Assembly: GCA_002171925.1 (NCBI GenBank)
Contig: NHIT01000014.1
Coordinates: forward strand, 1 to 6,722
Source: Candidatus Pelagibacter sp. TMED196
Lineage (GTDB): Bacteria > Pseudomonadota > Alphaproteobacteria > Pelagibacterales > Pelagibacteraceae
DNA length: 6,722 nt
Direction: 5' to 3'
The position numbers and the translations under genes were made by a program. The notes under the pieces are model-generated. The model did not search any database and was not told the DNA's origin. It worked only from the letters and a program-made list of their open reading frames with translations. Of this stretch, positions 1 through 5,891 are shown piece by piece. Position 1 is the first letter of the stretch. Every line of letters starts with the position of its first letter.

Positions 1-1
1 T

Positions 2-388
2 CAAAAAATTGTACTTCTCGGTATGCCAGGAGCATTTACCAAAACTTGTTCTGCAATTCATTTGCCAGGATTTGTAAAAAATTATGATACTGCAAAAAAA
101 AAGGGAGTATCTAAAATAGTTTGTGTTGCTGTGAATGATCCAAACGTAATGAAAGCATGGGGTGAAAATCAAGGAGTAGGCGATAAAATTTTTATGATAG
201 CGGACCCCTTTCTAAAGTTTACTAAAGCCATTGGTGCGGAAGTAGATAAATCAGAGAAAGGTTTAGGTATAAGATCAAACAGGTACACAATGTTAGTAGA
301 AAACGAAATTATTAAAAAATTTGAGGTAGAAAAAGAAACGGCAACTTGTGAACTTTCAGCAGCAGAAAATTTTTTAAAAGCCATATAA
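2..388 (+). CDS. Peroxiredoxin, Prx5/type II family (5'-truncated by window edge)
   Basis: Thiol peroxidase that reduces hydrogen peroxide and organic hydroperoxides, probably cytoplasmic. The reading frame is open from base 2, with seven codons before the first ATG at 23. That ATG lies inside the conserved core and is not the start: the true start is left of the window. 128 residues are visible; family members are about 160, so roughly 30 N-terminal residues are missing. The segment PGAFTKTCS carries the peroxidatic cysteine (codon 47-49) in the usual TxxC setting. The Prx5 signatures AWGENQ, the D-x-x-x-x-F segment, LGIRSNRYTML with the active-site arginine, and a C-terminal SAAENFL helix follow in order. 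A second cysteine in ATCEL near the C terminus might act as a resolving residue, but this is uncertain. The methyltransferase gene follows on the same strand after 33 bases. Family assignment is secure; no symbol is given because naming varies. Confidence 0.93.
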   Translation, partial: QKIVLLGMPGAFTKTCSAIHLPGFVKNYDTAKKKGVSKIVCVAVNDPNVMKAWGENQGVGDKIFMIADPFLKFTKAIGAEVDKSEKGLGIRSNRYTMLVENEIIKKFEVEKETATCELSAAENFLKAI

Positions 389-389
389 T
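384..389 (+). promoter_or_regulatory. Candidate -10 element upstream of the methyltransferase gene
   Basis: A perfect TATAAT hexamer overlaps the peroxiredoxin stop codon. Transcription starting about seven bases downstream would give the methyltransferase a leader of about 25 bases. No convincing -35 hexamer lies 16-18 bases upstream. A second, poorer candidate, TGTTAAAGT at 398-406, has extended -10 character. In DNA this AT-rich such matches arise often by chance, so this is only a candidate. Read-through from the peroxiredoxin gene is an equally good explanation for expression. Confidence 0.25.
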
Positions 390-421
390 TAAAAAAGTGT
401 TAAAGTTCCGAATCATTAGAC

Positions 422-1660
422 ATGAAAAATAAATTAAAAATAATTTCTTTATTCGCTGGTGCTGGCGGAATGGATCTTGGGTTTAAAAACGCAGGTTTTG
501 AAATAATTTGGGCAAATGATATCGACCCTGACTCTGTCAAAACCTATAAAAAAAATATTGGAGAACATATAATTCTTGGTGATATCGAGAGAATTAGAAA
601 CAACAATATCCCAGATGGAGCCGATTTAGTTATAGGCGGTTTTCCTTGCCAAGGTTTTTCGATAGCTAATAAAGGTCGTCACATAGATGATAGTCGCAAC
701 AAGCTCTATAAACAAATGCTTAGAGTAATCAGAGTAAAAAAACCAAAATACTTTGTTGCAGAAAATGTTGAGGGGATCATTACTTTAGGAAAAGGTGCTG
801 TACTTCAAAAAATTATCAAAGATTTTAAAAGCATTGGTTATAAAGTAGATTTTAAACTTTTAAACGCTGCTGATTACGGAGTACCACAATCAAGAAAGAG
901 AGTTTTTATCATTGGTAATAGACTAGGTTTGGAAAATTCTTACCCGAGTATATCCCATCAAATACCATCAACAAATAAAGTATCATTGTTTAAAGACCAT
1001 CTTGATAAACATATAAGTACCAAAGATGCCATAGGCTTTCTATCGAATGTAAGATTAACAAATAAAACTCTGTACGTAAAAAACCGTACTATACACAATC
1101 ACATTGGTGATACGAATGTACACGATGAATTTTGGGGAAGAAAATATGACGTTAACCAATTTGATATTTGTGATTATTTAAAAAAATGGAGAAAAAAAGC
1201 TGGCATATCTACTCAAAAAGTTGATGCACATTTTGGTTATGCGCACACAGCAGGTCATTGGTTTAGAAAAGATAATAACTCTGGAAGTATTCCAAACCCA
1301 GATGATTGGCGAGGACTAAAAAAACTTTTAAAATTTGATAATAAATACGACAAACAAGTTACAACTTTGGTAAAGAAAAAAATAAGATTTGAACAATCTT
1401 TAAGAGTAACTAACTGGGATAGACCAAGTGACACAATAACCGCAACAAGCCCTGAAATACATGTAAATTTAAAAAGAAGATTATCTGTTAGAGAGTGCGC
1501 TATTCTTCAGTCATTTCCGGATGATTTTATCTTTGAGGGAGCCACTTTTAGGAGTATGCACAAACAAATAGGTAATGCAGTTCCAGTATTACTTGCCGAA
1601 AAAATTGCAAAAAAAATTAAGTCGATGCTAATTTCAAAATCTTTAAGGAGAGCTTCTTAA
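422..1660 (+). CDS. DNA (cytosine-5) methyltransferase of a probable type II restriction-modification system
   Basis: Transfers a methyl group from S-adenosylmethionine to C5 of a cytosine within a specific DNA sequence, presumably to protect the host from the nuclease encoded next to it. At 412 residues it is of normal length, and all hallmark motifs are intact. Motif I (AdoMet binding) is LFAGAGGMDLGF at 10-21. Motif IV is GGFPCQGFS, with catalytic Cys76 (codon 647-649). Motif VI is ENVEG at 114-118, motif VIII QSRKR at 156-160, motif IX RECAILQSFPDDF at 357-369, and motif X QIGNAVP at 382-388. The target-recognition region spans about 185-345. It contains an unusual segment (about 250-310) with GHWFRKDNNSGSIP, described under findings. 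The ATG at 422 is the natural start, since motif I begins nine codons in; no Shine-Dalgarno site is visible. The stop overlaps the convergent nuclease gene. Recognition sequence cannot be read from this. Confidence 0.95.
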   Translation: MKNKLKIISLFAGAGGMDLGFKNAGFEIIWANDIDPDSVKTYKKNIGEHIILGDIERIRNNNIPDGADLVIGGFPCQGFSIANKGRHIDDSRNKLYKQMLRVIRVKKPKYFVAENVEGIITLGKGAVLQKIIKDFKSIGYKVDFKLLNAADYGVPQSRKRVFIIGNRLGLENSYPSISHQIPSTNKVSLFKDHLDKHISTKDAIGFLSNVRLTNKTLYVKNRTIHNHIGDTNVHDEFWGRKYDVNQFDICDYLKKWRKKAGISTQKVDAHFGYAHTAGHWFRKDNNSGSIPNPDDWRGLKKLLKFDNKYDKQVTTLVKKKIRFEQSLRVTNWDRPSDTITATSPEIHVNLKRRLSVRECAILQSFPDDFIFEGATFRSMHKQIGNAVPVLLAEKIAKKIKSMLISKSLRRAS

Positions 1661-2634
1661 AATATAAATTTTTTTATATCGATAAAGTCTCTATTTAATC
1701 TAGCTGCTCCACCTCCTAAAATAACACAGTATTTTTTCTCTTGTTTGGCCCATACAGCATACTCATTTGAGTAATATGGATGTGATAAATTTTTATCAAT
1801 GAAAAAAACTAATTTTTTACCTTTTTCTATTTCTTTAAGATTTATTTTTTTCCAAGACGGTCTTAATTGATTTACAGGTTTATATTTACTTGAAAAGTTT
1901 TTTTGAGAAGTAATATAATCGTATGTTTTAAAACCTTGTAAAATATTTGATTTTATTTCATCATTGACAGTCAATCCATTAGGTACACAAGCAATTGTTA
2001 ATGATAAGTTTTTGAATTTTCTTGCCTTTAATCTATTTAGCCCTGTAATCCCCAAACTTTCGCAAGCTGCTTTCTGTTGGCCTTTTACTTCAATATCATT
2101 TTCTGAGTAATTATCTACATATACCAATTTAAACATATAAGTAAAATTAGGCTTATTATTTGATATAGGATTTTGGTGCCCTTCATAATGAAAGCCTGAA
2201 AAAGTTGTGCCATCAGAAAAATTTTTTTTATATAAAGGTGGACATTTAAATGTCATTTGATTTGGGGAAACAGAAATATCTTTTGCATCACCTGGGTTTT
2301 TATACAAATTTACTGTTTTACAATCAATATTAATAAAGCAATTATCTAATTCAAAGATTAAATCGGAGGAAATTATTGATGGTACTAATTTTATATTAAT
2401 TTTTTTATTAAAAAAATAACTAATAATATGAAAAGTTACAAGCCTTTCAAAAGGTGTTGATATCAAATTTCTTCTTGAAGTTTTTTCGTACAATTCATCA
2501 TAATTATTATTAATTTCTTTCTCTGCATCCTCACAAAAATTATGGATTTTACTATCTTTTAGTAAATTATCTTCACAAAATTTGAAGTAACAATTTTGGA
2601 GACTCTTAATTTTTTCTATTTGTTCTGCTTTCAT
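1657..2634 (-). CDS. Putative type II restriction endonuclease, PD-(D/E)xK-like
   Basis: I do not recognise the family. The 325-residue protein has no signal peptide or membrane segment. Visible features fit a PD-(D/E)xK nuclease core: a helix with STPFERLV containing Glu63, then a strand pair with Asp91 (SSDLIFEL) and Asp104-x-Lys106 (NIDCKTVN). The E...D...DxK spacing is as expected for metal-dependent nucleases, with Cys between Asp and Lys. Residues 1-55 are charged and helical. The C terminus holds a glycine-rich ILGGGAARLNRDF segment. Inference: it cuts the site methylated by the convergent cytosine methyltransferase, because an unknown soluble protein with this motif beside a C5 methyltransferase is usually its restriction partner. 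Start ATG (2634-2632) overlaps the rnhA stop as ATGA, so translation is probably coupled to rnhA. The stop overlaps the methyltransferase stop. Alternatives are another nuclease-fold protein or a non-catalytic neighbour. Confidence 0.68.
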   Translation of the reverse strand: MKAEQIEKIKSLQNCYFKFCEDNLLKDSKIHNFCEDAEKEINNNYDELYEKTSRRNLISTPFERLVTFHIISYFFNKKINIKLVPSIISSDLIFELDNCFINIDCKTVNLYKNPGDAKDISVSPNQMTFKCPPLYKKNFSDGTTFSGFHYEGHQNPISNNKPNFTYMFKLVYVDNYSENDIEVKGQQKAACESLGITGLNRLKARKFKNLSLTIACVPNGLTVNDEIKSNILQGFKTYDYITSQKNFSSKYKPVNQLRPSWKKINLKEIEKGKKLVFFIDKNLSHPYYSNEYAVWAKQEKKYCVILGGGAARLNRDFIDIKKFIF

Positions 2635-3059
2635 TTTTGAGTTTCTATAACTGCTAACTCATCAGCAAGATTATTATATTTATTCCCTGCATGTGCTTTT
2701 ACCCATTTCCAAGTTACTTTATGTTTTTGGCAAGAATTATCTAACTTAACCCAAAGATCTTTATTTTTTACAGGTTTCTTATTTGCGCTTTTCCAATTAT
2801 TTAATTTCCACTTTTTAATCCAGTCAGTAATTCCATCTTTGACATACTTGGAGTCGGTATAAATTGTAATTTCTGACTTTTTTTTAATTTTATTTAAAGC
2901 CATAATTGGAGCCATCAATTCCATCCTATTATTTGTTGTGCTCACTTCGTTTCCTGAAATATGAGATTGATTGGATTTTTCATTCAGTATTATTGCTGCC
3001 CAGCCCCCTTTACCAGGATTTCCCGAACAAGCTCCATCGGTATAAATTTTATATTTCAT
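2631..3059 (-). CDS. rnhA: Ribonuclease HI
   Basis: Cytoplasmic endonuclease that cleaves the RNA strand of RNA-DNA hybrids, such as R-loops and primers left on lagging-strand DNA. At 142 residues it is close to the usual 145-155. All active-site residues are present at expected spacing: Asp8 (YTDGACSGNPG), Glu47 (NNRMELMAP), Asp69 (YTDSKYV), His123 (VKAHAG) and Asp133 (LADELA). The tryptophan- and lysine-rich handle region (IKKWKLNNWKSANKKPVKNKDLW, about 81-103) is also conserved, as in the E. coli enzyme. The ATG at 3059 is one base after the thrB stop. The stop codon (2633-2631) lies within the ATGA that also starts the putative endonuclease gene. The C terminus ends shortly after the Asp133 helix, as is normal, so the downstream insertion did not truncate it. 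Order ispH-thrB-rnhA is familiar in alphaproteobacteria. Confidence 0.97.
   Translation of the reverse strand: MKYKIYTDGACSGNPGKGGWAAIILNEKSNQSHISGNEVSTTNNRMELMAPIMALNKIKKKSEITIYTDSKYVKDGITDWIKKWKLNNWKSANKKPVKNKDLWVKLDNSCQKHKVTWKWVKAHAGNKYNNLADELAVIETQK
2673..2678 (-). promoter_or_regulatory. Candidate -10 element for the endonuclease gene inside rnhA
   Basis: The minus strand reads TATAAT here, about 38 bases upstream of the endonuclease ATG and within the 3' end of rnhA. The position 17 bases upstream (TAAAAG) is a poor -35. The hexamer encodes part of a KYNNLADELA segment of RNase HI, so it may be a by-product of coding with AT-rich codons. It is listed because it would give the nuclease its own start of transcription independent of the host operon. 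Confidence 0.18.
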
Positions 3060-3060
3060 A

Positions 3061-4029
3061 TTAAACCATATAATCGTCTAAACTCTTAGCATTTTTATGA
3101 AATTCAAGACGTTTGAGATATTCAATTGGGTCTTTAATTTTTACGATTGCATCATCAACAATATTTATGGAGTCAAACACTCTTGTTAAAAGAAACCTTA
3201 ACGCGGCACCTTGTGATAAAACTTTAATATAATTTTTTTCCTCATTAGAGATTTTACGTATTTTATTGTAACCCTCAAAGAACTTTTTTGCTTTGGTTAC
3301 ATTAAAGCTTAAATTTTCACTTATACCATCAAAACAAAGTGCATTAAGACATATTGCTATTTCAAATGCATAAAAATCATTACACGAAAAATAAAAATCT
3401 ATAAAACCTGAAAAATTATTATTTTTGAAAAAAATATTATCATGGAAAAGATCAGCATGTATTATACCTTTTGGTAAATCTTCAGGCCAATCTTTTTCAA
3501 CATCCATCAAATTTGTCTCAATTAATTTTGGAAGATCTGGATGGATTTGATTACATCTATCCTTTACTTGATCAAAAATTTTTCTCCATGATTTTACAGA
3601 AAGATCATTGTTCCTTTTAAAATGAAAATTTTTTGTAATTTCATGAAGCCTCGCAGCTTCTTTTCCAACTGAACCACAATCATCTGGTGACAAATTTGTT
3701 TTTGATTTTCCTTCTAAAAAACTAACTAACATAAACTTTTTAGAACCAAGATCACTTATATATTTATTATTTTTGTTTAAAATCGGCTTTGGACAAATAA
3801 AATTTTTATTACTTAGTTCTACCATTAATTTTGAAAAAAATGGTAGATCATCTTTATTAACTCTTTTTTCATAAATCGTTAAAATAAATTTACCTTTATC
3901 AGTTTCCACTAAATAGTTTGTATTTTCTATACCTTCTTTAATACCTTGATAATTTTTCATACTACCCAAATTATAATTTGAAATAATTGAAATAACATTT
4001 TCCTTATCAAGCTTAGTATAAATGGCCAT
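3061..4029 (-). CDS. thrB: Homoserine kinase, APH-fold (ThrB type II)
   Basis: Phosphorylates L-homoserine with ATP to O-phosphohomoserine, the step before threonine synthase. This is the aminoglycoside-phosphotransferase-like form typical of alphaproteobacteria and pseudomonads, not the GHMP-family enzyme of enterobacteria. Evidence: the N terminus MAIYTKLDKENV and the segment KEGIENTNYLVET (31-43), then ILTIYEKRV (49-57) with the ATP-site lysine region. The catalytic loop is HADLFHDN at 191-198 (His191, Asp193, Asn198), followed by the metal-binding Asp211 in IDFYFSCND. The length of 322 residues is typical. ATG at 4029 follows the ispH stop directly (TAAATG), and the TAA ends one base before rnhA, so the genes are surely co-transcribed. 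No Shine-Dalgarno site is evident; coupling to upstream translation is likely. Confusion with other APH-fold kinases is possible but unlikely given the N-terminal signature. Confidence 0.93.
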   Translation of the reverse strand: MAIYTKLDKENVISIISNYNLGSMKNYQGIKEGIENTNYLVETDKGKFILTIYEKRVNKDDLPFFSKLMVELSNKNFICPKPILNKNNKYISDLGSKKFMLVSFLEGKSKTNLSPDDCGSVGKEAARLHEITKNFHFKRNNDLSVKSWRKIFDQVKDRCNQIHPDLPKLIETNLMDVEKDWPEDLPKGIIHADLFHDNIFFKNNNFSGFIDFYFSCNDFYAFEIAICLNALCFDGISENLSFNVTKAKKFFEGYNKIRKISNEEKNYIKVLSQGAALRFLLTRVFDSINIVDDAIVKIKDPIEYLKRLEFHKNAKSLDDYMV

Positions 4030-4965
4030 TTAATTTAATTCTTTAGGTAATTTAAATACCACCTTTTCATTTGCTGTAACTACTTCCTCAATAGAAACAT
4101 CCATATCATTTTTAATTTCTGAAATAAAATTTTGAACCAATTCCTCAGGCGCAGATGCACCGGAAGATAGACCAATAGTTTTACAATTTTTTATTTTATC
4201 TAATGGTGCATTTTTCCCATAAAAGATTAGTTCAGAATTTTTACAACCTGATTTTTTCGCAACCTCTACTAATCTTGCAGAATTTGAAGAGTTTCTACTT
4301 CCAATTACAAAAAACATTTCACAATTTGGAGCAATCTTTTTTACTGCAGCTTGCCTGTTGGTAGTTGCATAACATATATCTTCTTTTATAGGCCCTTTAA
4401 TACTTGGAAATTTATTTTTCAAAGCATCTATTATTTCTTTAGTATCATCTACTGATAAAGTTGTTTGAGTAACATAGGCCAAAGGTTTAGAGAAATTTAA
4501 ATTTTCTACCTCATCTTTTTTTTCGATTAATTTGATCGACCCATTTGGTAGTTGTCCCATTGTTCCAATAACCTCTGGATGATTTTTGTGACCAATTAAA
4601 ACAATATCAAACCCCCTTTTATATAGTTGTTCTGATTCTCTATGTACTTTTGAAACAAGAGGACATGTGGCATCAATATAAAAAATTTTTTCAAGGTTTG
4701 CTTCTTCCGGAACTGATTTAGGGACACCATGCGCTGAAAATATGACTGGTCTGGATTTATCTTTAATCTCAGAAATCTCCTCAACAAATATAGCTCCTAA
4801 ATTTTTTAGGTTTTCAACAACATTCTTATTATGTACGATTTCATGTCTAACGTAAACTGGGCTACCATATTTATTTAAAGTTTTTTTGACTATTTCAATT
4901 GCTCTATCTACACCAGCACAGAAACCCCTAGGTGCTGCTAAAAAAATTTTAATTTTTTGTTTCAT
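4030..4965 (-). CDS. ispH: 4-hydroxy-3-methylbut-2-enyl diphosphate reductase
   Basis: Last enzyme of the MEP pathway: it reduces HMBPP to IPP and DMAPP using a [4Fe-4S] cluster. From the ATG at 4965 it has 311 residues, the normal length. Cluster cysteines are Cys16 (APRGFCAGVDRA), Cys101 (DATCPLV) and Cys198 (EDICYATTNRQ). Substrate residues are present: His45 (HEIVHNK), His79 (FSAHGVP), His129 and Glu131 (NHPEVIGTMGQ), the SRNSSNS loop and SSGASAPE near the C terminus. The frame also offers a TTG three codons upstream at 4974. I prefer ATG because it is the better codon and still leaves a full N terminus. Either start overlaps the end of blh, by 17 or 26 bases. The gene lies directly behind the retinal genes and feeds the same isoprenoid route. 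The TAA touches the thrB ATG. Confidence 0.96.
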   Translation of the reverse strand: MKQKIKIFLAAPRGFCAGVDRAIEIVKKTLNKYGSPVYVRHEIVHNKNVVENLKNLGAIFVEEISEIKDKSRPVIFSAHGVPKSVPEEANLEKIFYIDATCPLVSKVHRESEQLYKRGFDIVLIGHKNHPEVIGTMGQLPNGSIKLIEKKDEVENLNFSKPLAYVTQTTLSVDDTKEIIDALKNKFPSIKGPIKEDICYATTNRQAAVKKIAPNCEMFFVIGSRNSSNSARLVEVAKKSGCKNSELIFYGKNAPLDKIKNCKTIGLSSGASAPEELVQNFISEIKNDMDVSIEEVVTANEKVVFKLPKELN

Positions 4966-5887
4966 TTTTTTCAATCAAGTACTCAAGTAATATATGCGGG
5001 AATGTAAGAGAGGCCAAACCAATAAAAATAACTTGCATAATTGCAGTATTAAATCCATAAAAGTTTGCAATAAAAAATACTGCCAATAAGTATAATATTG
5101 CAGTTATGATTGTTAATGGTAGAGCTTTTTTAATAAACAATTTAATTCCATTTGAAAAATTAGCTTGATCCAATTCAAGAACAATAGAAATTATATGCCT
5201 TATTGAGTGTAAAAAACAAAAGTAAATAGTAAAAGCCAATAAAGGTGAAAAAGCAAAATTAATAAGAAGAATTAAAAGTAAATCTAAAAATAAAATTTGA
5301 AAATTATCGAAATTATTTCTAAACACAAAGTATAAATAGCCTAAAAAATTAAGTATTAGACAAACATTAATTACCCAATGTTCATTTTTTATAAAAATCA
5401 AAAAATTATTATTTATAAGTAATGTTTCAAATATTTTTAAAGTTTCATCAGTATGAAAGAACAGGGGCGAGAATATAATTAGAGAACCTTTCACCAAATA
5501 TATAAGTTGATCAAAACTTGAATTTTTTTTAATTAAAAAAGATGTGTCTTCCCTCCCAAAATGGTAAGAAGCAATTAACAAAAAAGCTAATAGAGTTATC
5601 AGAGAAAAAAATATCCAAGATAAAATGATTAAAATTGAAGTAGAAATATAAGAGAAATAAAACACTAATTTATTATCAATATTGTAAATTTTTAAAATCT
5701 TATTTGCTTTGTAGTTATCCAAAGCTCCATGCGATATTCCAACAGATAAAATTAAAAAGAGACATAAAAAAGGAACAATTGATTGATTAGAAAATTCAAA
5801 ATTTTTACCAAAAATTAATACAATGACAGAAAAAATTATTGTCAAAGCAGAAAAATAAAATGAATGTTTACCGTAAATACTTTTCAT
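4949..5887 (-). CDS. blh: Beta-carotene 15,15'-dioxygenase, Brp/Blh family
   Basis: Integral membrane, iron-dependent enzyme that cleaves beta-carotene with O2 into two retinal molecules, the chromophore of microbial rhodopsins. The 312 residues are mostly hydrophobic, with about seven or eight membrane segments. The family's conserved histidines, thought to bind iron, are present: His53 (GISHGALDNYK), His109 (SYHFGREDTSF), His227 and His231 (FLHSIRHI), and His298 (TFPHILLEYL). ATG at 5887 follows the crtY stop by four bases, and the 3' end overlaps ispH. Placement directly after lycopene cyclase supports the retinal role: crtY makes the substrate. A proteorhodopsin gene is expected somewhere in the genome but is not in this window. 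Very AT-rich codon use (many Ile, Phe, Leu, Asn) is typical of a membrane protein in such a genome. Confidence 0.93.
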   Translation of the reverse strand: MKSIYGKHSFYFSALTIIFSVIVLIFGKNFEFSNQSIVPFLCLFLILSVGISHGALDNYKANKILKIYNIDNKLVFYFSYISTSILIILSWIFFSLITLLAFLLIASYHFGREDTSFLIKKNSSFDQLIYLVKGSLIIFSPLFFHTDETLKIFETLLINNNFLIFIKNEHWVINVCLILNFLGYLYFVFRNNFDNFQILFLDLLLILLINFAFSPLLAFTIYFCFLHSIRHIISIVLELDQANFSNGIKLFIKKALPLTIITAILYLLAVFFIANFYGFNTAIMQVIFIGLASLTFPHILLEYLIEKNETKN

Positions 5888-5891
5888 AATT

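Noticed and set aside
169..384. 71-codon open frame on the minus strand opposite the peroxiredoxin gene
   Set aside because: It lies wholly antisense to a clearly conserved peroxiredoxin and encodes low-complexity serine- and phenylalanine-rich sequence with no recognisable motif.
422..1660. Possibility that the methyltransferase is a solitary regulatory or phage-type enzyme
   Set aside because: It cannot be excluded, but a convergent neighbour with a nuclease-like motif, abutting it exactly and absent from the usual host gene set, makes a restriction-modification pair the better reading.
1662..1679. Perfect 7-bp inverted repeat ATATAAA/TTTATAT with a 4-base T loop just inside the endonuclease 3' end
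   Set aside because: The stem is entirely A/T and would be very unstable; such repeats are frequent by chance in this DNA. I do not call it a terminator, though on the minus strand it is followed by a short U run.
389..2634. Direct or inverted repeats, att-like sites or transposase remnants bordering the restriction-modification cassette
   Set aside because: Comparing the sequence around 389-421 with that around 2625-2660 by eye showed no shared repeat, and no integrase or transposase fragment is present.
4596..4787. 63-codon open frame on the minus strand inside ispH
   Set aside because: It is an alternative frame within the well-conserved ispH coding region; its product has no domain character.
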